In this document: in pieces, positions 15,242 through 22,832 of the stretch
How the letters are laid out: each line of letters starts with the position of its first letter
How positions within the stretch are numbered: the stretch's first letter is position 1
Notes under the pieces: generated by a model
Seen by the model: only the letters and a program-made list of their open reading frames with translations
Databases searched by the model: none
Told to the model about the DNA's origin: nothing
From: an uncultured Verrucomicrobiota bacterium
Lineage (GTDB): Bacteria > Verrucomicrobiota > Verrucomicrobiia > Chthoniobacterales > SZAS-18
Direction of reading: 5' to 3'
DNA: 26,034 bases
Assembly (NCBI GenBank): GCA_937871685.1
Contig: CALMOL010000116.1
Coordinates: 1-26,034, forward strand
Position numbers and translations under genes: made by a program

Positions 15242-16726
15242 ATGCCCGCGCCTTCCCGCCTCTCGCGCCGCCGCGTGATCCAATCGGCCGCCGCCGCGTT
15301 CGCCGCGCTGGCGGTGAAGCCGGCCCGCTTCGCCACGGCGGCTCCCGCGGAATCCGCCGAGCCGGCCGCGCCTACCGCCGACGTCACGGGCCAGCTCGCG
15401 CGCTACATGGTCGCCGCGCGCGAGACCGCGCTGCCGGACGCCATCGCCGTCGAGTGCAAGAACCACATCCTCGACACGCTCGGCGCGATGGTCTCCGGCG
15501 CGCGCATGCCGGCCGGCGTCGCCGCCCTCAAGTTCGCCCGCGAGCAGGGCGGGACCCCGCAGGCCTCCGTCATCGCGTCGGATTTACGCACCACGGCGAT
15601 CAACGCGGCGCTGGCGAACGGGATGTGCGCGCACGCCGACGAGACCGACGACTTCGAGCCCGTGACCAAGGCGCATCCCGGCAGCGCGGTGATTCCCGCC
15701 GCGCTCGCGATGGCCGAGAAGGAAGGCTCGAGCGGCGAGGCGTTCATTCGCGCGGTCGCGCTCGGCTACGATCTCGCGTGCCGCCTGCTGATGGCGCTCG
15801 GCCCGGACCTCGTCCGCGGGAGCCACCGCAGCGCGGAGGGCACGGCGGCCACCTTCGGCGCGCTTGGCGCCGCCGCCGCGCTGGCGCGCCTCGACGAGAA
15901 GGGCACGCGCTTCGCCATCTCCTACGCGGCGCAGCAAGTGTCCGGCCTGTGGAGCTGGGTGAAGGACAAGGACCACGTCGAGAAGGCCTTCGACTTCGCC
16001 GGCATGGGCGCGCGCAACGGCGTGACCGCGGCCTGCCTGGTCCAAAGCGGCATGACGGGCGTGGCCGACGTGCTCGACGGCACGCACAACCTGTTCATCG
16101 CCCTCTCCAGCAAGCCGCGACCCGAGGCGATGGTCGAGGGCCTGGGCCAGCGCTTCTTCCTGACCGAGACGGCGATCAAGACCTTCTCGGTCGGCTACCC
16201 GATCCAGTCGGTGCTCGACGCGTTCCTGCGTTTGCGCCGGCAGCACGGCCTGACGCCCGATAACGTGGCCAGCGTCGAGGTCCGACTCCCCACGGACGCG
16301 GTCGGCATCGTGGGCCGGAGCGCGATGCCCGACGTGAGCTGCCCGCACATGGTCGCGGTCGCGCTGGTGCGCGGCGCGGTGTCCTTCGCCGACAGCCACG
16401 ACGAGGCGCTCCTGCACGATCCCGCGTTCCGCGCGCAGGCGCAGAAGGTGACCGTGGTCGGCGACGAAAAACTGATGGATCCGGCCGCGCCGCGCGGCGC
16501 CATCGTCAACGTCACCACGACCGACGGGCGCAAGCACTCCCACTTCACCAAGCACCCGCCCGGCACCAAGGAAAACCCGCTGAGCGTGGCCGACGTCAAC
16601 GCGAAGGTCCGCGACCTGATGACGCCCGTGCTCGGCGCCGAGAAGACCGAGGAGTTGATCGCCCGCGTGAACCGCCTTGAGACCCTCGGCGCGGTCGCGG
16701 AGTTGCGGCCGTTCTTTGCCGCTTGA
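15242..16726 (+). CDS. MmgE/PrpD family protein with Tat-type leader
   Basis: This is a 494-aa protein of the 2-methylcitrate dehydratase (PrpD)/immune-responsive-gene 1 superfamily. Residues 1-40 look like a twin-arginine leader: basic N-region with LSRRRVIQSA, then an Ala-rich hydrophobic stretch ending in ATAAP, then an Ala/Pro/Glu linker. Residues about 48 to 490 carry the family body: ALPDAIAVECKNHILDTLGAMVSGARM, ANGMCAHADETDDFEPVTKAHPGSAVIPAALA (the Asp/His-rich active-site region), SHRSAEGTAATFGALGAAAALA, and the small second domain from about 340. PrpD itself is cytosolic, so an exported member is unusual; it probably acts in the periplasm as a dehydratase or isomerase on an unknown acid. 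The ATG at 15242 is needed to give the complete leader. Confidence 0.88.
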   Translation: MPAPSRLSRRRVIQSAAAAFAALAVKPARFATAAPAESAEPAAPTADVTGQLARYMVAARETALPDAIAVECKNHILDTLGAMVSGARMPAGVAALKFAREQGGTPQASVIASDLRTTAINAALANGMCAHADETDDFEPVTKAHPGSAVIPAALAMAEKEGSSGEAFIRAVALGYDLACRLLMALGPDLVRGSHRSAEGTAATFGALGAAAALARLDEKGTRFAISYAAQQVSGLWSWVKDKDHVEKAFDFAGMGARNGVTAACLVQSGMTGVADVLDGTHNLFIALSSKPRPEAMVEGLGQRFFLTETAIKTFSVGYPIQSVLDAFLRLRRQHGLTPDNVASVEVRLPTDAVGIVGRSAMPDVSCPHMVAVALVRGAVSFADSHDEALLHDPAFRAQAQKVTVVGDEKLMDPAAPRGAIVNVTTTDGRKHSHFTKHPPGTKENPLSVADVNAKVRDLMTPVLGAEKTEELIARVNRLETLGAVAELRPFFAA

Positions 16727-16864
16727 TCGCGGCGCCGCGGGGGCCGACTCGGTCCCGGCGAGAGGGGGCGAAGCGGGCGGCCTTGCTCGCCACTTGTCAT
16801 CCCCGCGCGCGACCGCGAAGCTCGCGCGCCGCGCGCGGCTTGTCCTTCGTGCCCACCCTCTTCC

Positions 16865-18229
16865 ATGGAAACTGGCGCCTCTTGCCGTCTTGAACCGGTC
16901 CTCGGCTACACGCCGGCCCCGTTGCCCCCGGACGAGACGGCCCGGCTCGAGGAGCTGCACCGGATGGAGATCCTGGACACGCCGGCGGAGGAGCGCTTCG
17001 ACCGCATCGTCAAGCTGGCGGCCCGGATCTTTGACGTGCCGATCTCCTACGTCGCCCTGCTCGACGGGGAGCGGCAGTGGTTCAAGTCGCGCCTCGGCAT
17101 GGAGCCGCCGCAAACCCCTCGGGAAAGCTCGTTCTGCGGTCACGCCATCCTGCAGGACGATCCGCTGATCGTGCACGACGCGCGCCGCGACATGCGCTTC
17201 GCCGGCAACCCGCTCGTCATCGGCCCGCCCTTCGTGCGCTTCTACGCGGGCCAGCCGGTGCGCGGCCCGCGCGGCTACAAGGTGGGCACGCTTTGCATCC
17301 TCGATCCCCGCGTCCGCACGCTGAAGCCGGAGGAAGTCGCCTTGCTGAGGGACCTGGGCTTGCTCGTGGAGCACGAGCTCGCCATGCGCGATGCCATCGC
17401 GTGGCAGAAGGAAGCGGTGCGCGCCCGCGAGGCGCTGGAAGCCAAGCAGCAGGAACTCGCGCGCACGGTCGAGAAATTCCAGACGGAGAAGCTCCGGTCC
17501 GACGAGCTTTTCCGCACCATCCTGCCCGAAGCGATGATCGAGGAGCTGAAGGCGTCCGGGACCGTGGCGCCCGTCTTCCATCCCGAGGTGGGGGTGATGT
17601 TCGCGGACTTCTCGGGCTTCACCCTGCACGCCTCGACGATCCCGCCGGCCGCGGTGGTGGAGCAATTGAACGATTGCTTCTGCCACTTCGACTGGGTCGC
17701 GGCCAAGCACGGCGTGGAGAAGCTGAAGACGATCGGCGACGGCTACCTCGCCGTGTCCGGAATGCCCGAGGCGCGGCCGGACGACGCGCTGCGGCTCCTG
17801 CGCGCCGCGCTGGAGATCCGCGACTACATCGCCGAGCGCCGCGAGGCCGCCGCGGCGCAGGGCCAGTCCTTTTGGAACGTGCGCATCGGCCTGCACCTCG
17901 GCCCGCTCGTGGCCGGCATCGTGGGCGTGCGCAAGATTTCCTACGACGTGTGGGGCGACACCGTGAACACCGCCTCGCGCCTCGAGAGCGCCGGCCAGCC
18001 CGGCCGCGTGAATGTCTCGCGCTCCTTTTACGAGCGCGTGCGCAGTTGGGTGGACGCCGAAAGCCGCGGCGCCCTTCCCTGCAAGGGCAAGGGCGAGGTG
18101 GAGATGTTCTTCATCAACTCCCTGCGCGAGCCCCCGGCCGCTCCGCCCACCGCGGGCGCCCCGAACGGCGAGCGCAAGTCAGTCCGGCTCGATCCCTACA
18201 GCCGCGAGATGAGCCAGGCCCGCATTTGA
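16865..18229 (+). CDS. GAF-domain class III adenylate cyclase
   Basis: Soluble 454-aa signalling enzyme predicted to make cAMP. Residues about 30-175 are a GAF sensor (SYVALLDGERQWFKSRLGME; ESSFCGHAIL; YKVGTLCILD). A coiled-coil linker runs 178-220. The cyclase domain spans about 238-410. The metal-binding Asp residues are D248 (FADFSGFT) and D292 (IGDGYLAVSG). The purine-selecting pair is Lys288 (KLKTIGD) and Asp361 (SYDVWGDTVN), the adenylate-type pair, not the Glu/Cys of guanylate cyclases. N368 and R372 in VNTASR are the transition-state residues. All seven expected positions look intact, so it should be active. It starts with ATG after the pyrimidine leader CACCCTCTTCC. A short stem-loop at 18227-18243 overlaps its stop. 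Confidence 0.92.
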   Translation: METGASCRLEPVLGYTPAPLPPDETARLEELHRMEILDTPAEERFDRIVKLAARIFDVPISYVALLDGERQWFKSRLGMEPPQTPRESSFCGHAILQDDPLIVHDARRDMRFAGNPLVIGPPFVRFYAGQPVRGPRGYKVGTLCILDPRVRTLKPEEVALLRDLGLLVEHELAMRDAIAWQKEAVRAREALEAKQQELARTVEKFQTEKLRSDELFRTILPEAMIEELKASGTVAPVFHPEVGVMFADFSGFTLHASTIPPAAVVEQLNDCFCHFDWVAAKHGVEKLKTIGDGYLAVSGMPEARPDDALRLLRAALEIRDYIAERREAAAAQGQSFWNVRIGLHLGPLVAGIVGVRKISYDVWGDTVNTASRLESAGQPGRVNVSRSFYERVRSWVDAESRGALPCKGKGEVEMFFINSLREPPAAPPTAGAPNGERKSVRLDPYSREMSQARI

Positions 18230-18243
18230 GGCTGGCGGCCTCA
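18227..18243 (+). terminator. Weak stem-loop overlapping the cyclase stop codon
   Basis: TGAGGC pairs with GCCTCA around the 5-nt loop TGGCG; the stem includes the stop codon itself. There is no U-tract, so this is at best a weak terminator or 3'-end stabiliser. Confidence 0.25.
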
Positions 18244-18359
18244 CGGCTTCGGGACCGTGCATGACACACGCCGGTGTATCCAACCCGCGCGCTGTTCTCG
18301 GATTCTTCCCGCGCCTCCCCCCGGGCCTTCCCATACCAAGCCAATCCCCTGAGAATATC

Positions 18360-18902
18360 ATGCTGAAAACCCTCGCTCTCGTTGCGCTCGTCACCTTGGC
18401 CTCCGCTTCCTCGTTGCGCGCGGAAAACCCGATGGTCGGCGGCGCGCCCATGCTGCCCACGAAGGACATCGTGGACAACGCCGTCAACTCTAAGGACCAC
18501 ACCACGCTCGTGGCGGCCGTGAAGGCGGCCGGCCTCGTGGACACGCTGAAGGGCAAAGGCCCGTTCACCGTCTTCGCCCCCACCAACGCCGCCTTCAGCA
18601 AGATTCCGGCGAGCAAGTTGGAGTCGCTGATGAAGCCGGAAAACAAGGAAAAGCTCGCGCGCGTGCTGACGTTCCACGTCGTCCCCGGCGCCCTCAAGGC
18701 ATCGGACCTCGCCCAGAAGATCAAGGACGGCGGCGGCAAGGCCAAGCTTCAAACCGTGCAAGGCGGCAACCTCACCGCCTCGATGAGCGGCGACAAGATC
18801 ATGCTCGCCGACAACAGCGGCAACACCGCCACGGTGACGATCGCCGACGTGATCCAGTCGAACGGCGTCATCCACGTCGTTGACGGCGTCCTGAAGGAAT
18901 AA
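18360..18902 (+). CDS. Secreted fasciclin (FAS1) domain protein
   Basis: It is a 180-aa protein with a signal peptide: MLKTLALVALVTLASASSLR then A-E, with probable cleavage after Ala21. Residues about 38-178 are one FAS1 domain with its two hallmarks: the H1 region GPFTVFAPTNAAFSKIP and the H2 region LTFHVVPGALKASDL, ending NGVIHVVDGVL. Single-FAS1 secreted proteins are usually adhesive or surface-matrix proteins. Their role here is unknown. The ATG at 18360 is preferred because it begins the signal peptide. It stands alone with its own strong terminator at 18926-18957, so it is monocistronic and probably well expressed. The 130 bp before it show no clear promoter. Confidence 0.92.
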   Translation: MLKTLALVALVTLASASSLRAENPMVGGAPMLPTKDIVDNAVNSKDHTTLVAAVKAAGLVDTLKGKGPFTVFAPTNAAFSKIPASKLESLMKPENKEKLARVLTFHVVPGALKASDLAQKIKDGGGKAKLQTVQGGNLTASMSGDKIMLADNSGNTATVTIADVIQSNGVIHVVDGVLKE

Positions 18903-18925
18903 GCCGAGACCTCCTCGATCCAAGG

Positions 18926-18957
18926 GCGCGCCCCCTCCGGGAGACGCGCCTTTTTTG
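18926..18957 (+). terminator. Rho-independent terminator after the fasciclin gene
   Basis: GGCGCG (18926-18931) pairs with CGCGCC (18946-18951), with CTC/GAG as an inner stem, followed immediately by six T residues (18952-18957). It lies 23 nt after the stop and is the clearest intrinsic terminator in the window. Confidence 0.9.
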
Positions 18958-18996
18958 CGGCGTGCCGCCGCCTGGGGCAGAGCGTTTGGGAGGGCA

Positions 18997-19027
18997 TTCA
19001 TTTTCTCAATCGGCGCGGAAGTAAATT
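18997..19027 (+). promoter_or_regulatory. Possible promoter of the desaturase operon
   Basis: An AT-rich island in otherwise GC-rich DNA contains TTCATT (18997-19002) and TAAATT (19022-19027), 19 nt apart, about 40 nt before the proposed start at 19068. The -35 match is poor and the spacing long, so this rests mainly on position and base composition. Confidence 0.25.
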
Positions 19028-19067
19028 CGATTGTCGCGGCAACTTGCTCCGACGGAATGGCTTGTCC

Positions 19068-20003
19068 GTGCATGACTCCCCTTCCCCGGTTGGCGCGGCC
19101 GCGCCGGTCATCGACCGGCGTCACCTCGTGCGGATGCTGGAATTCATCGGGATCTACGGGCTGGCCGCGCTGGGGCTCGCGGCGTTGATGCTGGGCCTGG
19201 CGCATCCGACCGGCGGGTGGCGCTGGATCGTGGCCGCGCCGCTCTACGTGCTCGCGGCGGCCTCGCTGCACGGGCTCAGCCTCTTCGCGCACGAGGCGGT
19301 GCACGGGACGCTCGCGCGCAACCGCCGCCTGAACGCCGTGCTCGGCGCGCTCGGCGCATGGCCGGTGCTGCAAAACTTCTCCGCCTACCGCGTGCTGCAC
19401 TTGGAGCACCACGACCACCTCGGCGTCGAGGGCGATCCCGACCACTACCCGAACTACACGCGCTGGAGTTGGATGGTGTTCCTGATGAATTGGGGCCGTC
19501 TCCTCCTCGGCTACCCGGCCTATCTCGTCGCCATTCCGTTCCTCGGGTTCCGGCACGGCAACGCGCGCGACCGCGTGGGCATCGTGGCGGAGAGTGCCAT
19601 CGCGCTGGGCGGGCTGGCGCTGGCGATCTGGCTGGTTCCGTGGACTGCGCTGCTGCACCTCTGGCTCATCCCGATGCTGTTCATCAACACGATGGTGAAC
19701 GTGCGCGGGATGTCGCAGCACACCCTCCTCGAGGAGCACCACGGCGATCCGGTCCGGGGCACGCGCAGCATCCTCACGAACCGCGTGACCGCGTTCTTCA
19801 TGTGCAACGAGAACTATCACCTCGAGCACCACCTCCATCCGGGCGTGCCGTGGTTCCAATTGCCCCGCCTCCACGCCGCGCTGCGCGAGCGGCTCGTCGC
19901 GGAGGGCGCACCGTTCATCCCGTCTTACGCGGCCTTCGTGCGAGAGTTCGTCGTCGGCAGCCTGCGGCGCTCTCCGCTGGGCCAAAAGGAGGCGAGCCAA
20001 TGA
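19068..20003 (+). CDS. Membrane fatty-acid desaturase family protein
   Basis: Di-iron membrane oxygenase/desaturase of about 311 aa. The three histidine boxes are complete: HEAVH (H75, H79), HLEHH (H111, H114, H115) and HLEHH within ENYHLEHHLHP (H251, H254, H255), counted from the GTG at 19068. About four membrane helices surround them. The family inserts double bonds or hydroxyls into acyl chains or related lipids. The start is uncertain: GTG 19068 gives a short soluble lead before helix 1; TTG 19044 and ATG 19134 are alternatives. The stop overlaps the start of the BtaA-like gene by 4 bp (ATGA), so the two are translationally coupled, implying a shared pathway. Confidence 0.88.
   Translation: MHDSPSPVGAAAPVIDRRHLVRMLEFIGIYGLAALGLAALMLGLAHPTGGWRWIVAAPLYVLAAASLHGLSLFAHEAVHGTLARNRRLNAVLGALGAWPVLQNFSAYRVLHLEHHDHLGVEGDPDHYPNYTRWSWMVFLMNWGRLLLGYPAYLVAIPFLGFRHGNARDRVGIVAESAIALGGLALAIWLVPWTALLHLWLIPMLFINTMVNVRGMSQHTLLEEHHGDPVRGTRSILTNRVTAFFMCNENYHLEHHLHPGVPWFQLPRLHAALRERLVAEGAPFIPSYAAFVREFVVGSLRRSPLGQKEASQ
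19984..19992 (+). promoter_or_regulatory. Strong Shine-Dalgarno inside the desaturase 3' end
   Basis: AAAAGGAGG lies 7 nt before the ATG at 20000 (after GCGAGCCA). It is the best ribosome-binding site in the window, lies inside the upstream coding region, and fixes the start of the BtaA-like gene. Confidence 0.75.
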
Positions 20004-21115
20004 CCGCGCCCTCGCTCGAAACGGAGACGCCCGCGCGGCGTGCGCCGGATGCTTGGGCCGTCCGGGCGGCGCGCTTGCCGCTCGCGTTCAGCCAAGTGCG
20101 CGAGGACCCGGAGGTGGATGTCCGAGCGATGGAAGGATTGCCGGCGGACGCGGAGATCGTGATGATTGCCAGCGGCGGCGACACGGCCGCGTGGCTCGCG
20201 GCGACCGGACGCATCGCTCGCTGCCACCTCGTGGACGCCAACCCGGCGCAACTCGCGCTCACCCGCGTGAAGCTTCGCCTCCTCGCGCACGATCCCGCCG
20301 AGCGCCTCGCCCTGCTGGGCCACGCACCGCTGCCGGCCACCGCGCGAGCGGCGCGGCTGGCGCGATTGCTGCGCGAGCTTGGCCTTCCGACGGACGCGCT
20401 GGGGCCGATGGAAATCGTTGCCTGGCTCGGCCCCGATTTCGCCGGCCGCTACGAGCGGCTCTTCGCGGAGCTACAGCGCGAGTTGGAGGAGTATCGCGGC
20501 GAGATCGGGGCGTTGCTCGACTCGGACGAGCCCGATGCGGAGCCAAGCGCCGCCTTGGACGACGCGCTGCGCCAAGCCATCCATCGCGTCTTCCGCCTCG
20601 AGAACTTGGTCTGCCTCTTCGGCGAGCAGGCGACGCAAAACCCACGCGTGGCCTTCGCGGCGCATTTCCACGAGCAGCTGCGCGGCGCCTTCGCGATCTG
20701 TCCGCCGCGCCGAAATCCTTTCCTCGCGCAGTTCCTCGCCGGCGGGTTCCGGCACGGCATCACCTGTCCCTGGCTGACCGCGCCCGCGCCGGAGCAGATG
20801 CCCGACTGCTCCTTCCGCCACGGCACGATGCAGGAAGCCCTGCGCACGCTGCCGCCGGCATCCGTCGATTTCGTGCATCTCTCGAACATCCTCGACTGGC
20901 TCGCCCCCGCCGAGGCGGCCGAAATATTGCGCCTGACTCACGCCGCGCTGCGGCCGGGCGAGCGCGTCCTCGTCCGGCAATTGAACTCCACCGTGGACGT
21001 TTGCGCCGCCGGCCCGGGCTACTCCTGGCACCGCGGCGAGGCGGAAGCGCTGCGGCGGCGGGACCGAAGCTTCTTTTACCGCCAGTTGCACCTCGGCGAG
21101 AAACCACGGTCATGA
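20000..21115 (+). CDS. DUF3419 family, BtaA-like SAM-dependent 3-amino-3-carboxypropyl transferase
   Basis: Soluble 371-aa protein with a Rossmann SAM-binding core. EDPEVD at 35-40 corresponds to the family's conserved WEDP-x-x-D region. IASGGD at 56-61 is the SAM-binding loop, and LVDANPAQLALTRVKLRLL at 77-95 is the acidic-loop region and following helix, a strong DUF3419/BtaA signature. A second cluster lies at VDFVHLSNILDWL and RVLVRQLNS in the C-terminal half. BtaA transfers the aminocarboxypropyl group of SAM to diacylglycerol as the first step of betaine-lipid (DGTS) synthesis; no BtaB methyltransferase is next to it. Its ATG overlaps the desaturase stop and its stop overlaps the next ATG (ATGA at both ends). 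Lipid aminocarboxypropylation is a family-based inference. Confidence 0.82.
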   Translation: MTAPSLETETPARRAPDAWAVRAARLPLAFSQVREDPEVDVRAMEGLPADAEIVMIASGGDTAAWLAATGRIARCHLVDANPAQLALTRVKLRLLAHDPAERLALLGHAPLPATARAARLARLLRELGLPTDALGPMEIVAWLGPDFAGRYERLFAELQRELEEYRGEIGALLDSDEPDAEPSAALDDALRQAIHRVFRLENLVCLFGEQATQNPRVAFAAHFHEQLRGAFAICPPRRNPFLAQFLAGGFRHGITCPWLTAPAPEQMPDCSFRHGTMQEALRTLPPASVDFVHLSNILDWLAPAEAAEILRLTHAALRPGERVLVRQLNSTVDVCAAGPGYSWHRGEAEALRRRDRSFFYRQLHLGEKPRS

Positions 21116-22086
21116 ACATCCACCGACTGCAAGAGCCGGCCGGGCCAGGCTTGGCAGAGGCGCTGGACCGATTCGAGCGCCAGTTCGTTTACCCGCTCGG
21201 CCCCGGCCGCTCCTTCCGCATCTCGCACGGGCGGGACTACTCGCGGTTCTTCCGCGCCATCGGCGGCGAGGACGGCGCCACCTTCGTCGCCGAGAGTGAC
21301 GACGGCGAGGTGCTCGGCACGCTGGGCATCGCGCTGCGCCCCTTGCAGCACCCCGATGGCAGCTGTGGTCGCGCCGCCTACGTCGGCGACCTCAAGACCG
21401 TGCCCGACCTGCGCCGCGCCCGCGCGCTGGTGGGCTTGGCCGCGCGGGCCTTCGCGTGGGGTCGCGGCGGCGGCGCGCAGGCGGTCTATGGCATCGTGAT
21501 GGACGGCACGCCGCGGACCCCCGCGACCTACACCGGCCGCTTCGGCCTGCCTGCCTTCCAGCCGCTCGGCGCGCTGCTGGTGCTGCGGATTCCGCTGGAG
21601 GGATTCCAGCCGGACCACCGCGACGGCGTGGCCGAGGTCGAGCCCGCCGCCATCGGCGATTCCTTCGCGCGGCTCGGACGGTCGGCCCGCGCGTTCGCGA
21701 CGCTGGGCGGCCAGCCGCTCCTCCGCTCGATGCGCCCGGCCATCGGCCTCGCCACCGCCAACGGCCGCGCCTGCGGAGTGCTGGAAGACACTCGCGCCGC
21801 CAAGCGTCTCGTCGAAAATGGTGGCGACGAGATGCGTTCCGCGCACCTCGGGAGCTTCGGGTGGCGTGCGACGGAGGACGCCTGCGAACTCGTCCGCGGC
21901 GTCCTGCGCCGGCTGGCCGATGACCCGGCGGCCCGCTCGCTCTTCGTCAGCGTGCCGCGCGCGGCCGGCGAGGTGGTCGCCGCCCTGCGCCGCGAGCACC
22001 CCGGCATGGTCGAGGCCTCGGCCACGATCTACGGCGCCGGCCTGCCCGCCGGAGCACGCTGGCATGTCTCCTCCTCGGAAATCTGA
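21112..22086 (+). CDS. GNAT-fold acyltransferase-like protein
   Basis: It is a 324-aa protein. The N-terminal half (about residues 38-160) has GNAT-like features: RDYSRFFRAIGGEDGATFVAE, then EVLGTLGIALRPL (strand with bulge), then AAYVGDLKTVPDLRRARALVGLAARAFAWG, which fits the beta4-alpha3 acetyl-CoA pyrophosphate loop, although the canonical Q/R-x-x-G-x-G/A is only loosely met. The second half (170-324) may be a degenerate second GNAT unit. I recognise no named subfamily. The ATG overlaps the DUF3419 stop (ATGA), so production is coupled. Its likely job is to acylate an amine made by the preceding enzyme, but this is inferred from position only. Confidence 0.65.
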   Translation: MNIHRLQEPAGPGLAEALDRFERQFVYPLGPGRSFRISHGRDYSRFFRAIGGEDGATFVAESDDGEVLGTLGIALRPLQHPDGSCGRAAYVGDLKTVPDLRRARALVGLAARAFAWGRGGGAQAVYGIVMDGTPRTPATYTGRFGLPAFQPLGALLVLRIPLEGFQPDHRDGVAEVEPAAIGDSFARLGRSARAFATLGGQPLLRSMRPAIGLATANGRACGVLEDTRAAKRLVENGGDEMRSAHLGSFGWRATEDACELVRGVLRRLADDPAARSLFVSVPRAAGEVVAALRREHPGMVEASATIYGAGLPAGARWHVSSSEI

Positions 22087-22097
22087 ACCCTTTCCCC

Positions 22098-22811
22098 ATG
22101 AGCCTCGACGCCCCCTCCGCCTCGCCCGCCACCTCTTTCGTCAAAGGCCTCGCCGAGGCCGCGCTCGAGCGCTCCGGCATCTGGCGCAATCCCTACTTCA
22201 CAAACCTGCGCGAGAATCGCGTGAGCCTGCCAGGGTTCCGCCGCTCGCAGGAGGAATTCTTCCACGCGGTGGCCTTCTTCGCGCGGCCGATGGCCGGCCT
22301 CGTGGCGCGCTCGCCGGACTACGCCAGCCGCATCGACATCCTCCACAACGTGGTCGAGGAACACGGCGACTTCCGGCCCGCCCACGCGCACGCCGCCACC
22401 TTTCGTCGCTTCCTCCATTCGATCGGCGCGGCCGGCGACGACGTGGTCCGCCGGCGGCCGAGCGCGGCCGTCCACGCCTTCAACTCCACTCTCTTCTCGG
22501 CCGCGATGCTGGAGGAGCGCGAGCTGGGCATCGCCTGCCTCGGGGTCATCGAGTTCGCCTTCGCGCGCCTTTCCGCCGAGATCGGCAACGCCGTGGTCGC
22601 GGCCGGCTGGGTTCCGCGCGAGCAGCTCGTCCACTACGCGCTCCACGCCGAGCTGGACCAGCGCCACGCCGAGGAATTCTTCTCGATCATCGAGCCGTGC
22701 TCCCACGACGCGCCCCGGCGGGAATGGATCCAATCCGGCCTGGACCTCGGCGCCCACGCCTTCGACCGCCTCTATCGCGAACTTCACGCCATCGCGCAGG
22801 CGGCGGGCTAG
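22098..22811 (+). CDS. Haem-oxygenase-like di-iron oxidase (iron-containing redox enzyme family)
   Basis: It is an all-helical 237-aa protein. The motif HAELDQRH gives H183-x3-D187-x2-H190. Together with E152 (GVIEFAFARL) and the E87/E88 and H96/H98 region (HNVVEEHGDFRPAHAH), it supplies the ligand set of haem-oxygenase-like di-iron oxidases and oxygenases (HDOs), such as UndA and CADD. Members perform O2-dependent C-C cleavage, decarboxylation, N-oxygenation and fragmentation in natural-product and cofactor pathways, never haem breakdown by default. It starts 11 bp after the GNAT-like gene (leader ACCCTTTCCCC, no Shine-Dalgarno). Together with the preceding genes it forms the fourth step of what looks like one pathway. 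Which substrate it attacks cannot be read from the sequence. Confidence 0.82.
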   Translation: MSLDAPSASPATSFVKGLAEAALERSGIWRNPYFTNLRENRVSLPGFRRSQEEFFHAVAFFARPMAGLVARSPDYASRIDILHNVVEEHGDFRPAHAHAATFRRFLHSIGAAGDDVVRRRPSAAVHAFNSTLFSAAMLEERELGIACLGVIEFAFARLSAEIGNAVVAAGWVPREQLVHYALHAELDQRHAEEFFSIIEPCSHDAPRREWIQSGLDLGAHAFDRLYRELHAIAQAAG

Positions 22812-22832
22812 ACCCGATTCGCGCCTCCTCGT

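Noticed and set aside
16728..16739. Palindrome CGCGGCGCCGCG after the PrpD gene as an operator or terminator
   Set aside because: Simple GC dyads of this size are expected by chance in such GC-rich DNA, and no U-run follows.
15584..17896. Minus-strand open frame of 770 codons across the PrpD and cyclase genes
   Set aside because: The composition (His/Arg/Gly/Val-rich) is that of antisense high-GC DNA, and both genes on the other strand have full domain evidence.
18114..20000. Minus-strand 628-codon frame across the fasciclin and desaturase genes
   Set aside because: It runs through a clear terminator and two recognised genes; no motif of its own.
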